Positions 18,719 through 26,699 of a DNA stretch of 64,000 nucleotides are shown here, one piece after another. The first letter of the stretch is position 1; each line of letters begins with the position of its first letter. The translations under genes and the position numbers were made by a program. The stretch is taken from positions 1 to 64,000 of the forward strand of contig CALWHE010000010.1 of the NCBI GenBank assembly GCA_944380295.1, given 5' to 3'. The stretch comes from an uncultured Christensenellaceae bacterium (GTDB lineage: Bacteria; Bacillota; Clostridia; Christensenellales; UBA3700). Under the pieces are notes generated by a model. The model was given only the letters and a program-made list of their open reading frames with translations, ran no database searches and was not told where the DNA came from.

Positions 18719-21148
18719 CTATTTTTCCTCCCTGGGGAGCGGCGGCACTTTTATGGTAGAGCACATATACTTTATTCCCTTGAAAAATTTGCCGTTGGCA
18801 AAGGCGACAAAGCCTTGCGCGAAATTAAAGGGCATATGTTTGCCTGCGCTCATGGACAGGCTGCTTAGAGAATTGCTCTCCAAGATCCTCTTTAAGAAAA
18901 AGGCGCCCTTGATCGCGTTGTCACGCTCCGTTCCTTCCGCCATTTTCAGCGCCTTTTTCATCTGCGCCGTTGACACGGAGAGCACTATCTTATAAAGCAG
19001 TCTGCCCATAAAACTCGCCTGCTCGAAATCGGAAAAGCGCGACTGCAAAGTAAACGGCTTTTTCGGCGGCAGAGGAGCGACCGCTCTGCCGAGCAATTCT
19101 TCAAAAGAGGCGTCTATGTCCGAAAAAGCCGCTTTTTGGTAACTTTGCATGATCTTTTCATCGTAAGGGGCGACCTCTTCCCCCTCGACAAGGATATTTT
19201 CACTCAAAAGCGGCGTGAGGCAGTCTTGGCAAAGCTGTAAAACATACTCGCCGCCCTCTCTCTTCCACTCGCCGGTGCGCCCGTCGAAAAAGCGCAGTTC
19301 GTCGATGTCAAAACATATCACCGCTTGTTTTTCTTCTCCCGGAGCAAGATAGAGCTTGCAAAAACCGCGCAACTCGCGCAAGGGGCGGAAAACTTTGTCG
19401 CTTTGCATGGAAGAATACAGCTGAACCACTTCGGAACCCGCCCTAAGTCCCGTATTTTTTACAAGACAGCTCACCGTTATTTTGCCGCCCGCGCGGCTTA
19501 CGCTCATATTTTTCCATTCAAACGACGTGTAACTCAATCCGTGCCCGAAGGGATAGCGCACCTTTTTTTGCGCCGTGGCATAGTAACGATAGCCCACGAA
19601 TATGCTTTCCTTGTAAACTTCCCGGCGCTCGCGCGAAAACTCCTTTCCGAAGGGGATATCTTCTTCACTCGTCTGCCAGGTCTCGGCAAGTCTGCCCGCG
19701 GGATCTGCCAGCCCGTAAAGCAGCTCCGCGCACGCCCTGCCGCCGCTCTGCCCGGGAAGATACATGTTGAGTATCGCCGCCGCCCCGTCCGCGAACGGCA
19801 GCTCCACGGGCGAACCGCCGAAGAGCACCACGCAAACCTTTTTGCCCGTTCCGATAAGCGCGTTGATGAGGGCGAGCTGATTTTCCGGCAGGCGCATGTT
19901 TTCCCTGTCGCAGCCCTCGCTTTCCACATAATCGGTAAGCCCCGCAAAGACGAGTATCTCCTCCGCGCTCTCCGCCTCTTTGACCGCCTGCGAGATAAGC
20001 TCGGCGTCTGTTTCAAAAGAATTTTCCTTATATCCGCGCACGAATTTGTAACGCGCGCCCATCTTGTTGAACGCGTCCTTGACCGAGCAGAGTTTGGTGG
20101 GATTTATCAGCGAACTGCCCGCGCCCTGATAGCGCATTTTCTCAAACAGATCTCCCGCCACCAGCATGGTCTTTTCTTTGTCGAGCGGCAGCATGCCCTC
20201 GTTTTTCATCAAAACGGCGCAGTCTTTTGCTATCTCGCAAGCCAGCTTGTCGTGCGCGTCAAAATCCGCGTCCTGCCTTTGAGCAAAGGCGTATTTATCC
20301 ACGACTTTCAAAACGTTTTCCACCGCTCTGTCCAAAACCTCTCTTTTCAGCGAGCCGTCTTTAAGTGCGTCGAGTATGCGCCTGCGGCAGACGGCGGTAT
20401 CGCCCGGCATTTCCAGATCCAGCCCCGCCTTTAATGCGCTTATCCTGTCCTGCATGGCGCCCCAATCGGTCATCACAAGCCCGTCAAAGCCCCATTCTTT
20501 GCGCAGCACATCCGTCAAAAGCCACTTGTTTTCGCAGCAATATGTTCCGTTTATCCTGTTGTAAGCGCACATGACCGTGGCGGGTTTGCCCTCTTTCACG
20601 GCTATCTCGAACGGTTTGAGATATATCTCCCGCATCGCCCGCTCGTCGGCGACGGAATCGCCCATAAAGCGGTAATTTTCACTGTTGTTGAGCGCAAAGT
20701 GTTTGAGCGATACGCCCACCCCTTTGCTCTGCACGCCCTCTATCTCCGCGGCGGCATGCCTTCCCGCGAGCAGCGGATCTTCGGAATAGTATTCAAAATT
20801 CCTGCCCGCGCGCGGATCGCGCTTGATATTCGTGCCCGGACCCAGCACTATCCCTATCCCGTAATGCCGCGCCTCTTCACCGATCGCCTCGCCTATCCTG
20901 CGCGCGTTTTCCTCGCGCCAACCGCAAGCCACCGTTGCCGCCGTGGGGAACGCCGTGGCGGGATCGCTCCCCGTCACGCCGTTATCGGCGTTCTCACCCT
21001 GCACGCGCAGCCCGTGTGGACCGTCGGACATGCGCAAAGACGGGATCCCCAAACGCGGCACGGGGTTGGTATACATAAAATTCGTGCCCGCGACCAGCGC
21101 CGCTTTTTCCTCAGGCGTAAGTTTTGCCAAAATTTCCTTGACGTCCAT
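18719..21148 (-). CDS. Glycoside hydrolase family 3
   Basis: 809 residues, retaining beta-glycosidase. The catalytic nucleophile is Asp228 in GFDGLVMTDWGAM. The substrate pocket motifs RMSDGPHGLRVQ and KHFALNNSE are present, followed by the alpha/beta sandwich and a fibronectin III-like domain (YPFGHGLSYTSFEW). Beta-glucosidase or beta-xylosidase activity cannot be separated from sequence. There is no signal peptide, so it is probably cytoplasmic. The ATG at 21148 follows GAGAGGGAAATT; the frame is open to 21211 but lacks a ribosome site there. It is the first gene of the rhamnoside operon, divergent from the AraC regulator. Confidence 0.93.
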   Translation of the reverse strand: MDVKEILAKLTPEEKAALVAGTNFMYTNPVPRLGIPSLRMSDGPHGLRVQGENADNGVTGSDPATAFPTAATVACGWREENARRIGEAIGEEARHYGIGIVLGPGTNIKRDPRAGRNFEYYSEDPLLAGRHAAAEIEGVQSKGVGVSLKHFALNNSENYRFMGDSVADERAMREIYLKPFEIAVKEGKPATVMCAYNRINGTYCCENKWLLTDVLRKEWGFDGLVMTDWGAMQDRISALKAGLDLEMPGDTAVCRRRILDALKDGSLKREVLDRAVENVLKVVDKYAFAQRQDADFDAHDKLACEIAKDCAVLMKNEGMLPLDKEKTMLVAGDLFEKMRYQGAGSSLINPTKLCSVKDAFNKMGARYKFVRGYKENSFETDAELISQAVKEAESAEEILVFAGLTDYVESEGCDRENMRLPENQLALINALIGTGKKVCVVLFGGSPVELPFADGAAAILNMYLPGQSGGRACAELLYGLADPAGRLAETWQTSEEDIPFGKEFSRERREVYKESIFVGYRYYATAQKKVRYPFGHGLSYTSFEWKNMSVSRAGGKITVSCLVKNTGLRAGSEVVQLYSSMQSDKVFRPLRELRGFCKLYLAPGEEKQAVICFDIDELRFFDGRTGEWKREGGEYVLQLCQDCLTPLLSENILVEGEEVAPYDEKIMQSYQKAAFSDIDASFEELLGRAVAPLPPKKPFTLQSRFSDFEQASFMGRLLYKIVLSVSTAQMKKALKMAEGTERDNAIKGAFFLKRILESNSLSSLSMSAGKHMPFNFAQGFVAFANGKFFKGIKYMCSTIKVPPLPREEK

Positions 21149-21228
21149 AATTTCCCTCTCTTTTGCCGCGTTTGACGCGCCGCAAACTTCTCTTTGATGA
21201 TATTGTAGCAAATACGCCGCCCGATTTA

Positions 21229-21257
21229 TTGCATTTTTGTAAGATAAATGATATTAT
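21229..21257 (+). promoter_or_regulatory. Promoter of the AraC-type regulator
   Basis: TTGCAT (21229-21234), 17 bases, TATTAT (21252-21257), 22 bases before the GTG start with AGGAGGA between. The divergent operon promoter should lie in the same 130-base gap (possible -10 TACAAT on the minus strand, 21209-21204). Confidence 0.65.
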
Positions 21258-21279
21258 TGTAACCGATAGGAGGAAGATC

Positions 21280-22479
21280 GTGAACAGCTCGAACTTGCAA
21301 TACCTGTGCGGCATAATAGGAGGATTGTGCGGTATTCCCACCCGCCTTTACGGCTCCGGCAAGCTCATCTTCATGCACAGCACGGCGGATCTGCCCGCCG
21401 ATCCCATTGCTCTGCACTTGGACGAGATCTTTCGGATCAAAGAACACGTGGGCTACTTTGTGACCCCCGACTTCTTTTATTACGGCGTGATAAATTACAA
21501 AAATTACAAGCTGGTGATAGGTCCCGCGCGGCAGGTCTACGACGACAGAACGCTTACGGACCTTGCCTTCCGCCTGGACGTTCCGCCCGAGCAGACGAAA
21601 AAATTCATCTCTTCCATGCGATCGGTCATCTGTATGCCCCTGGAAAGCATTCTGCAAGTGATGATAGCCATGAATTTTGTGCTGAACAACGAGCGGCTCG
21701 GGCTGGAAGACGTGGTCATATACGACGAAGACCAGGAGCGCATGCGCAAAGCGATGGAGCGCGAACGGCTTGACAAAACGATAAAACAATTCGACGCCGC
21801 GGCGGAGCCCGTTCAGCACAACACCCTCGCCACCGAACAGACGATAATGAACATGGTGCGCAAGGGCGACGTTCAGGCGCTGGAAGAATGGGCGAAAAGC
21901 GCGCCCTCTTCACGCGCCGGCATTATGGCGCCCGACCAGCTGCGCCAGGTGAAGAACACGCTGATAGTATCCGCCACCCTGACTTCCCGCGCCGCCATAC
22001 GCGGCGGTATGGACATAGAAGAAGCTCTCTCTTTGAGCGATTCGTATATCCAACAATGCGAACTCACGGGCAACATCACGCAGCTGACCAATCTGCAATT
22101 CCGCATGGTCCGCGACTTTACCGAACGCGTGAGCCGCGTGCGCTTCGGCAGCAGGTCAAAGCTCGCCCAAGAAGCGGCAAATTACGTCCGCCGCCACATT
22201 TCCGAACCCGTCACCACGGAAGACTTGGCGGCGCACCTCTATATGAGCCGCCCTTATCTGTCCAAAAAATTCAAGGAAGAAACGGGCGAATCTCTCTCCG
22301 ACTTCATTCAAAAAGAAAAGTTGCAAGAAGGCTGCCACCTTTTGGCGCACACGAAAAAACCGCTTGCCGCCATCGCCTCCTATCTCGGCTTTTCCTCACA
22401 AAGCCACTTCACGCACGCCTTCAAAAAATACCTCTCCCTCACCCCGCTGCAATACCGCCGCAAACACTCGTCCGATTGA
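21280..22479 (+). CDS. AraC-family transcriptional regulator of the rhamnoside operon
   Basis: 399 residues. The C-terminal 100 residues hold two helix-turn-helix motifs: EPVTTEDLAAHLYMSRPYLSKKFKEETGES and KPLAAIASYLGFSSQSHFTHAFKKYLSLTP. The long N-terminal part has no clear cupin signature and may sense the inducer. GTG at 21280 is preceded by GATAGGAGGAAGATC, so it is preferred over the longer open frame from 21163. It is divergent from the GH3 gene and most likely activates the operon with rhamnose or a rhamnoside. Confidence 0.9.
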   Translation: MNSSNLQYLCGIIGGLCGIPTRLYGSGKLIFMHSTADLPADPIALHLDEIFRIKEHVGYFVTPDFFYYGVINYKNYKLVIGPARQVYDDRTLTDLAFRLDVPPEQTKKFISSMRSVICMPLESILQVMIAMNFVLNNERLGLEDVVIYDEDQERMRKAMERERLDKTIKQFDAAAEPVQHNTLATEQTIMNMVRKGDVQALEEWAKSAPSSRAGIMAPDQLRQVKNTLIVSATLTSRAAIRGGMDIEEALSLSDSYIQQCELTGNITQLTNLQFRMVRDFTERVSRVRFGSRSKLAQEAANYVRRHISEPVTTEDLAAHLYMSRPYLSKKFKEETGESLSDFIQKEKLQEGCHLLAHTKKPLAAIASYLGFSSQSHFTHAFKKYLSLTPLQYRRKHSSD

Positions 22480-22490
22480 ATGCGGCGCAT

Positions 22491-22519
22491 AAAAAAATTC
22501 CGCCGGTGAGGCGGAATTT
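22491..22519 (-). terminator. Shared terminator of the rpsF operon and the AraC gene
   Basis: AAATTCCGCC (22495-22504), loop GGTGA, GGCGGAATTT (22510-22519). On the minus strand a run of seven T follows. It lies between convergent genes and may work in both directions. Confidence 0.8.
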
Positions 22520-22541
22520 CCCAACAATATACGGCTGTGGG

Positions 22542-22802
22542 TCAGTCTGCCACGTAAGGCAGCAGCGCCATGACCCTGGCTCTCTTGATGGCTTCGGCGA
22601 GCATGCGCTGATGTCTGGCGCAGGTGCCGGTCATACGGCGGGGCATTATCTTGCCGCTCTCCGTGATGTATCTGCGCAGCTTGGCAACGTCTTTATAATC
22701 GATCGCTTCCACTTTGTCCACGCAGAAATTGCAAACTTTTTTGTGCGGCACCCTCTTGGCGGGACGTGCCGGCTTTACGCTTTTTTCTTTTTCTTCACTC
22801 AT
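22542..22802 (-). CDS. rpsR: 30S ribosomal protein S18
   Basis: 86 residues. It binds S6 in the platform of the small subunit. The core [23 protein letters not shown] and [19 protein letters not shown] is typical; the Cys residues make this the zinc-binding C+ form. It is third in rpsF-ssb-rpsR, the arrangement found in many Firmicutes. Confidence 0.98.
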   Translation of the reverse strand: MSEEKEKSVKPARPAKRVPHKKVCNFCVDKVEAIDYKDVAKLRRYITESGKIMPRRMTGTCARHQRMLAEAIKRARVMALLPYVAD

Positions 22803-22819
22803 TTTTGTTACTCCTTAAA

Positions 22820-23254
22820 TCAGAACGGAAGATCGTCGTCATCCACGGGCGTGAGGTCCTGGACGGGACGGGGCGCTTCCTTGCGGGCAGGCGCTTCATG
22901 AGAACCGCCGCCGCTGTTTTCGCTGTTGCCTCTGTCGCCGGAAGGCAAAAATTCCACTTCGTCCGCCACAATGTCTATGGCTTGTCTGCGGGTGCCGTCC
23001 TGCGCTTCGTAATTGCGGATCTGGATAGAACCGCAAATTGCCACTTTTCTGCCCTTGGTGAGCACTCTGCCGCAAGAATCCGCCATGCCTCTCCAAGTTA
23101 CCACGTTGAAGAAATCGGCGGCGTTTTCGTTGCCGTCTTTGTTTCCGAATCTGCGGTTTACCGCCACGGTGAACTTGCACATGGACACGCCGCTGGCGGT
23201 GACGGAAGATTCCGGATCCCTGGTCAGATTACCAATCAAAAATACCTTGTTCAT
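22820..23254 (-). CDS. ssb: Single-stranded DNA-binding protein
   Basis: 144 residues. An OB-fold starts MNKVFLIGNLTRDPE, then a flexible Gly/Ser/Glu linker and the acidic tip DDDDLPF that binds partner proteins of replication and repair. It lies between rpsF and rpsR with short gaps. Confidence 0.98.
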   Translation of the reverse strand: MNKVFLIGNLTRDPESSVTASGVSMCKFTVAVNRRFGNKDGNENAADFFNVVTWRGMADSCGRVLTKGRKVAICGSIQIRNYEAQDGTRRQAIDIVADEVEFLPSGDRGNSENSGGGSHEAPARKEAPRPVQDLTPVDDDDLPF

Positions 23255-23264
23255 TTTTTCCCTC

Positions 23265-23546
23265 TTATTTTCTTACCGTCATGATGCGGACGGTTTCATC
23301 CATTATGCGCACAAGTCTGTCCAATTCCGCGGGAATGCTTGCCGGCGCGTTGAAGTTCATCAGAACATAGTAGCCTTCCGTTTTGAAGTTGATGGGATAA
23401 GCGTATTTACGCATGCCCCACTTGTCTACGTTCAGCACTTCACCGCCCGCGGAAGTAACGGCTGCGGAAAGCTTGTCGATCACGGCTTGCTTGCCTTCGT
23501 CCGTAACGTCTTTGTCGATAATGTAAAGCGATTCGTACGTATTCAT
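23265..23546 (-). CDS. rpsF: 30S ribosomal protein S6
   Basis: 93 residues beginning MNTYESLYIIDKDVTDE, with GMRKYAYPINFKTEGYYVL and the DRLVRIMDETVRIM helix. It is the first gene of the operon and starts after AAAGGAGGTATTT. Confidence 0.98.
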   Translation of the reverse strand: MNTYESLYIIDKDVTDEGKQAVIDKLSAAVTSAGGEVLNVDKWGMRKYAYPINFKTEGYYVLMNFNAPASIPAELDRLVRIMDETVRIMTVRK

Positions 23547-23780
23547 AAATACCTCCTTTCGGTCTTACGTCTCCCGCGCGCGAGGCGGGAGCAAGGATAT
23601 CGGATATTTCCGATGCGATATACATAATACCATACGTTTTGCGCCTTGTAAAGCGTTTTGAGCGCCGTTTTGCGCGCGAATATCACAAAATTTTTACTTG
23701 CGCGGCAAAAAAGCGCCGCAATACCTTTGAAAAAAAGCGCGGCGTATTGTATAATGAAAAAAAACTCGGAGGATGCAAAC

Positions 23781-24644
23781 GTGAGCATATTCATATTCAG
23801 CGATACAACGGCGGATTATCCCGCCACCGCGCCGCGCAAGGACTTGGAGATCCTGCCCATGGCGGTGCACATCGGCAACGACGATTACGACAACATCAGC
23901 ACCTTTATCTCCGCCAAGGAGTTTTATACCCGCATGCGTGCCGGCGAAATGGGCAATACCGCCATGGTCCAGCCCTATATGGCGGAGGCTAAATTCGAAG
24001 AAAAACTCAAAGCCGGCTACGACGTGCTTTATCTGGGCTTTTCTTCCGCCCTTTCCGGCACTTACGCCGGTTGCGCGCGCGTGGCGAAAGAGTTGGCGGC
24101 AAAATATCCGGAGCGCAAAATAGCCGCCATAGACTCCCTCAACGCCAGCATGGGCGAAGGGCTTATCCTGTGGTATACCGTCAATAAACGCGACGAAGGC
24201 GCAAGTTTCGACGAGCTTTGCGCATACGTCGATCATATTGTGGAAAAAGGCGTAGCCCTCTTCACCGTGGACGACCTCACCCACCTGGCGCGCCTGGGCA
24301 GGTGCTCCAAAGCCTCCGCGATGATAGGCACTTTGATGAACATCAAACCCGTGCTGCACGTGGACGAACAAGGCAGATTGATGCCCTATGCCAAAGTCAT
24401 GTCGCGCAAAAAGGCGCTCAAAGCCCTGGTGGACGGCATGGAAGAGCGCATGCTCCCCGCCGCCGAACAGAAAAAAGTTTATATCGGTCACGGCGATTGC
24501 ATAGACGACGCCAACCTGGTCAAAAAGATGGTGGAAGACCGCTTCGGCATCGCCGACGTGGAAGTGGGCGACATCGGTCCCGTCATCGGCACCCATACCA
24601 ACGCGGGCGTGGTGGCGCTGTTCTTCTTGGGCAACGCAAAATAA
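23781..24644 (+). CDS. DegV family fatty-acid-binding protein
   Basis: 287 residues. DegV (FakB-like) proteins hold a fatty acid that FakA kinases phosphorylate. The N-terminal SIFIFSDTTADYP and the STFISAKEFYTRMRAG, FSSALSGTYAGC and DDLTHLARLGRCSKASAMIG segments are typical. The C-terminal domain ends GPVIGTHTNAGVVALFFLG. GTG at 23781 follows CGGAGGATGCAAAC; the longer frame from 23658 has no such site. The context gives no further hint. Confidence 0.92.
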   Translation: MSIFIFSDTTADYPATAPRKDLEILPMAVHIGNDDYDNISTFISAKEFYTRMRAGEMGNTAMVQPYMAEAKFEEKLKAGYDVLYLGFSSALSGTYAGCARVAKELAAKYPERKIAAIDSLNASMGEGLILWYTVNKRDEGASFDELCAYVDHIVEKGVALFTVDDLTHLARLGRCSKASAMIGTLMNIKPVLHVDEQGRLMPYAKVMSRKKALKALVDGMEERMLPAAEQKKVYIGHGDCIDDANLVKKMVEDRFGIADVEVGDIGPVIGTHTNAGVVALFFLGNAK

Positions 24645-24650
24645 GAATAA

Positions 24651-24713
24651 GTGAAAGACGAAAAGGAAAAGGCTTTTCCCGTTACAAACGGGAACTGCCT
24701 TTCCGTCTTTCAC
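24651..24713 (+). repeat. Nested inverted repeat after degV
   Basis: GTGAAAGACG (24651-24660) pairs with CGTCTTTCAC (24704-24713); inside, GGAAAAGGC pairs with GCCTTTCC with one bulged A; innermost CCCGTT-ACA-AACGGG (24678-24692). It starts seven bases past the degV stop and has no T-run, so it may protect the mRNA end rather than terminate. Confidence 0.7.
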
Positions 24714-24753
24714 TTGTTTGAGGGAACACCCCGCCATTCAAAAATAAAACGAT

Positions 24754-24796
24754 AAACGGTGATATAAAGCGTAATATATCGCCGTTTTATTTTTTT
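24754..24796 (+). terminator. degV terminator
   Basis: A 13-base-pair stem (24754-24766 with 24775-24787), loop AAGCGTAA, then TATTTTTTT. Confidence 0.85.
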
Positions 24797-24864
24797 GAGG
24801 CGTAGTTTCCCCTCTTTTTGCGGAACACGTTATCTCGTATCACGCTTGGTCTTACCGCAAAAAT

Positions 24865-24938
24865 TCACCTCTTCCGCCCTCATTCGCTCCACAAGTTCCG
24901 CTCATTCGGAAAATGCGCACGGCGCATTTTAGAGGTGA
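24865..24938. repeat. Long-armed hairpin upstream of hairpin array A
   Basis: TCACCTCT (about 24865-24872) pairs with AGAGGTGA (about 24931-24938) around two inner hairpins, one of them AAATGCGC-ACG-GCGCATTT. The loop carries ATTCGCTCC / GTTCCGCTC, akin to the loop motif of the arrays that follow. No coding potential is seen in 24797-25405. Confidence 0.5.
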
Positions 24939-24961
24939 CGCTTGGCAAAAGTGCGATTTTG

Positions 24962-25338
24962 CCGCGCTTTATTACACTTTATTGTGTAAGCATTGCGAAG
25001 AGATTAGTCGGACAAACGAAAAAGTAACATCAAGGCGTGTAAGGGGTGGAGCGCCCCGCGCTCCGGGTGCAGCATTATACTCTAATAGCGCCGCAGGCAG
25101 CCGCCACGTTTGCGATGCGCCGCTTTGCGGCAGTATGAGCAAACATTTCACGTGCTCTTTCGTCGCGGAGCGGTTTAAGAGCACATTTCACGTTTTTGCC
25201 AATGTGTTGGCAAAAACATTTCACTTTTGCGCAGCAGTATACGTTCGCTTACCGCTCACTTATATCTGCGCAAAAATTTCACGTCCGGAGCAAGGGCGCA
25301 CAAGTTCGCTTATCGCTCATTGTGCCCTTGCGCAGGAC
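24962..25338. repeat. Multi-hairpin element, copy A
   Basis: No protein is encoded. A 5-prime part (24962-25105) carries hairpins TTACAC-TTTATT-GTGTAA and GGAGCGC-CCC-GCGCTCC. It is followed by five hairpins joined by ATTTCAC: H1 GTTTGC/GCAAAC (25108-25144), H2 GTGCTCTT/AAGAGCAC (25152-25184), H3 GTTTTTGCCAA/TTGGCAAAAAC (25192-25217), H4 TTTTGCGCAG/CTGCGCAAAA (25225-25275) and H5 (25283-25338), bounded by GTCCGGAG and CGCAGGAC. The loops of H4 and H5 share GTTCGCTTAYCGCTCA. A second copy lies at 26314-26695. Strand and function are unknown. Confidence 0.75.
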
Positions 25339-25405
25339 ATAAAGGGGCGCGCTCCCGCTGCCGATTTTGGACGGCGTGAAGTCACACTTTTAATTGGGCG
25401 GAAGG

Positions 25406-25795
25406 TCAATCTTCGTCGCTTTTTTCATGTTCGATCACCCATTGCAAAAGGTCGTTATAATCAATTGCGCCGGCTGCCATTTTTAGAAAAACCGACGACA
25501 GTTCATCTTGGGTATAGGAAAGGGAAATTCCGTTCAGCGCAAGGAAAACGAGCATTGCGTGTGCGCCGATTCGCTTGTTGCCATCCAGAAAAGGGTGGTT
25601 TTGCACAAGCCCGCACGCCAGACGAGCAGCTTTCTGATGCACCGATCGAAACAGTTCGGTTGCATCAAAGGTTTGGAAAGGGGCGGCGATAGCCGAATCC
25701 AAAAGCCCCTCATCCCGCAAACCATCCAAACCGCCCGTATCCGTTATCAGAGCATGGTGCATAGCGATGATTTGTTGTTTGGAAAGGACGATCAC
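25406..25795 (-). CDS. Doc-type toxin (death-on-curing, Fic fold)
   Basis: 129 residues. Doc toxins phosphorylate elongation factor Tu through a variant Fic motif; here it is HPFLDGNKRIG at 67-77. The N-terminal VLSKQQIIAMHHALITDTGGLDGLRDEGLL block is typical of Doc. The start overlaps the antitoxin stop as ATGA. It is paired with a RelB/DinJ-type rather than a Phd antitoxin, and flanked on both sides by copies of the hairpin element. Confidence 0.9.
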   Translation of the reverse strand: MIVLSKQQIIAMHHALITDTGGLDGLRDEGLLDSAIAAPFQTFDATELFRSVHQKAARLACGLVQNHPFLDGNKRIGAHAMLVFLALNGISLSYTQDELSSVFLKMAAGAIDYNDLLQWVIEHEKSDED

Positions 25796-26049
25796 TTTGC
25801 CAACTCCCTGTAAGCCGTCCGATTTTTTTCAATGAGCTGTTTGGAGAGTTCTTCCACGGAACTATCCGCCGCCATTTGAATCGTGGTGTTTGTGCGCTTG
25901 ACCTCAAAGGGAATACGTTGTTCCCGCACGGCTTGCTTGGCAAACATGGTGATGGCAGAACTTAAAGAAAGCCCGAGATCGGCAAACAGTTCGTCCGCCT
26001 GGGCTTTAAGCTGTTCATCCATACGGATCGTAACATTGATGTTAGCCAT
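25792..26049 (-). CDS. RelB/DinJ-family antitoxin
   Basis: 85 residues. The N-terminal ribbon-helix-helix MANINVTIRMDEQLKAQADELFADLGLSLSSAITMF binds its own operator; the C-terminal part should wrap the Doc toxin. It has a strong promoter and AGAGGAGGTATTCTT before the start. It is the first gene of a two-gene operon. Confidence 0.9.
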   Translation of the reverse strand: MANINVTIRMDEQLKAQADELFADLGLSLSSAITMFAKQAVREQRIPFEVKRTNTTIQMAADSSVEELSKQLIEKNRTAYRELAK

Positions 26050-26079
26050 AAGAATACCTCCTCTTCAAATTTCATCTAC

Positions 26080-26108
26080 ATTATACGGTAAAACGAATTT
26101 AATGTCAA
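26080..26108 (-). promoter_or_regulatory. Promoter of the dinJ-doc operon
   Basis: Minus strand TTGACA (26108-26103), 17 bases, TATAAT (26085-26080): a perfect consensus, 31 bases before the start codon. Confidence 0.88.
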
Positions 26109-26212
26109 TAATATTATATGAAATTATGTGCAAATTATGTGCAACGCAAGGAATAACGACAATAGATAAAACCGCTATCGAGAGTTATACGGCTCTGCAC
26201 GGCCGGACGAGC

Positions 26213-26280
26213 TGCCATTTCGCTTTTGCGCGGCAGTTATGTTCGCTTTTCGCTCACATATATCCCGCGCAGGACATAAG
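26213..26280. repeat. Partial hairpin-element copy
   Basis: Starts CATTTCGCTTTTGCGCGGCAG and ends CGCGCAGGACATAAGGGG, with the loop motif GTTCGCTTTTCGCTCA. It looks like H4 joined to the end of H5, as if by deletion between hairpins. The same downstream words (GGGCGC or AGCGCC plus GCGCTCCC) also follow copy A. Confidence 0.6.
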
Positions 26281-26313
26281 GGGATAGAGCGCCCCGCGCT
26301 CCCGTCACGCTGT

Positions 26314-26695
26314 CCGCGCTTTATTACACTTTGCTGTGTAAGCATTGCGAAGAGATTAGCCGGAAAAACGAACAAGTTACTTCAAGGCATATAATGGGTG
26401 CAGCGTCACGCTGCCGCCCCGCGCTCCGGGTTTAGCATTATACTCTAATAGCGCCGCAGGCAGCCATCACGCACGACGAGCGCGCAGCTGTATCGTCGTG
26501 CATTTCACGTGCCCTCTCGTCGCTTTGCGGTTTGAGGGCACATTTCACGTTTTTGCCAACTCGTTGGCAAAAACATTTCACTTTTGCGCAGCAGCATATG
26601 TTCGCTTACCGCTCACTTATATCTGCGCAAAAATTTCACGTCCGGAGCCGCCGAACATTGCTTTCGCTTATTGATTTTGTTCGGCGGCGCAGGAC
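26314..26695. repeat. Multi-hairpin element, copy B
   Basis: Direct repeat of 24962-25338 with the same order of parts. H1 GCACGACGA/TCGTCGTGC (26471-26501), H2 GTGCCCTC/GAGGGCAC (26509-26541), H3 (26549-26574), H4 (26582-26632), H5 stem GCCGCCGAACA/TGTTCGGCGGC (26647-26657 with 26678-26688) within GTCCGGAG and CGCAGGAC. H1 and H5 stems differ almost wholly from copy A yet pair fully, and H2 carries two compensated pair changes. It ends five bases from the argS stop codon. Confidence 0.75.
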
Positions 26696-26699
26696 AACA

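Noticed and set aside
25145-25282. A second CRISPR array made of ATTTCAC linkers
   Set aside because: The conserved words are only 7-8 bases and the units between are hairpins of varying length, not spacers of one length.
24962-26695. Integron attC sites
   Set aside because: No RYYYAAC/GTTRRRY core sites and no integron integrase in the window.
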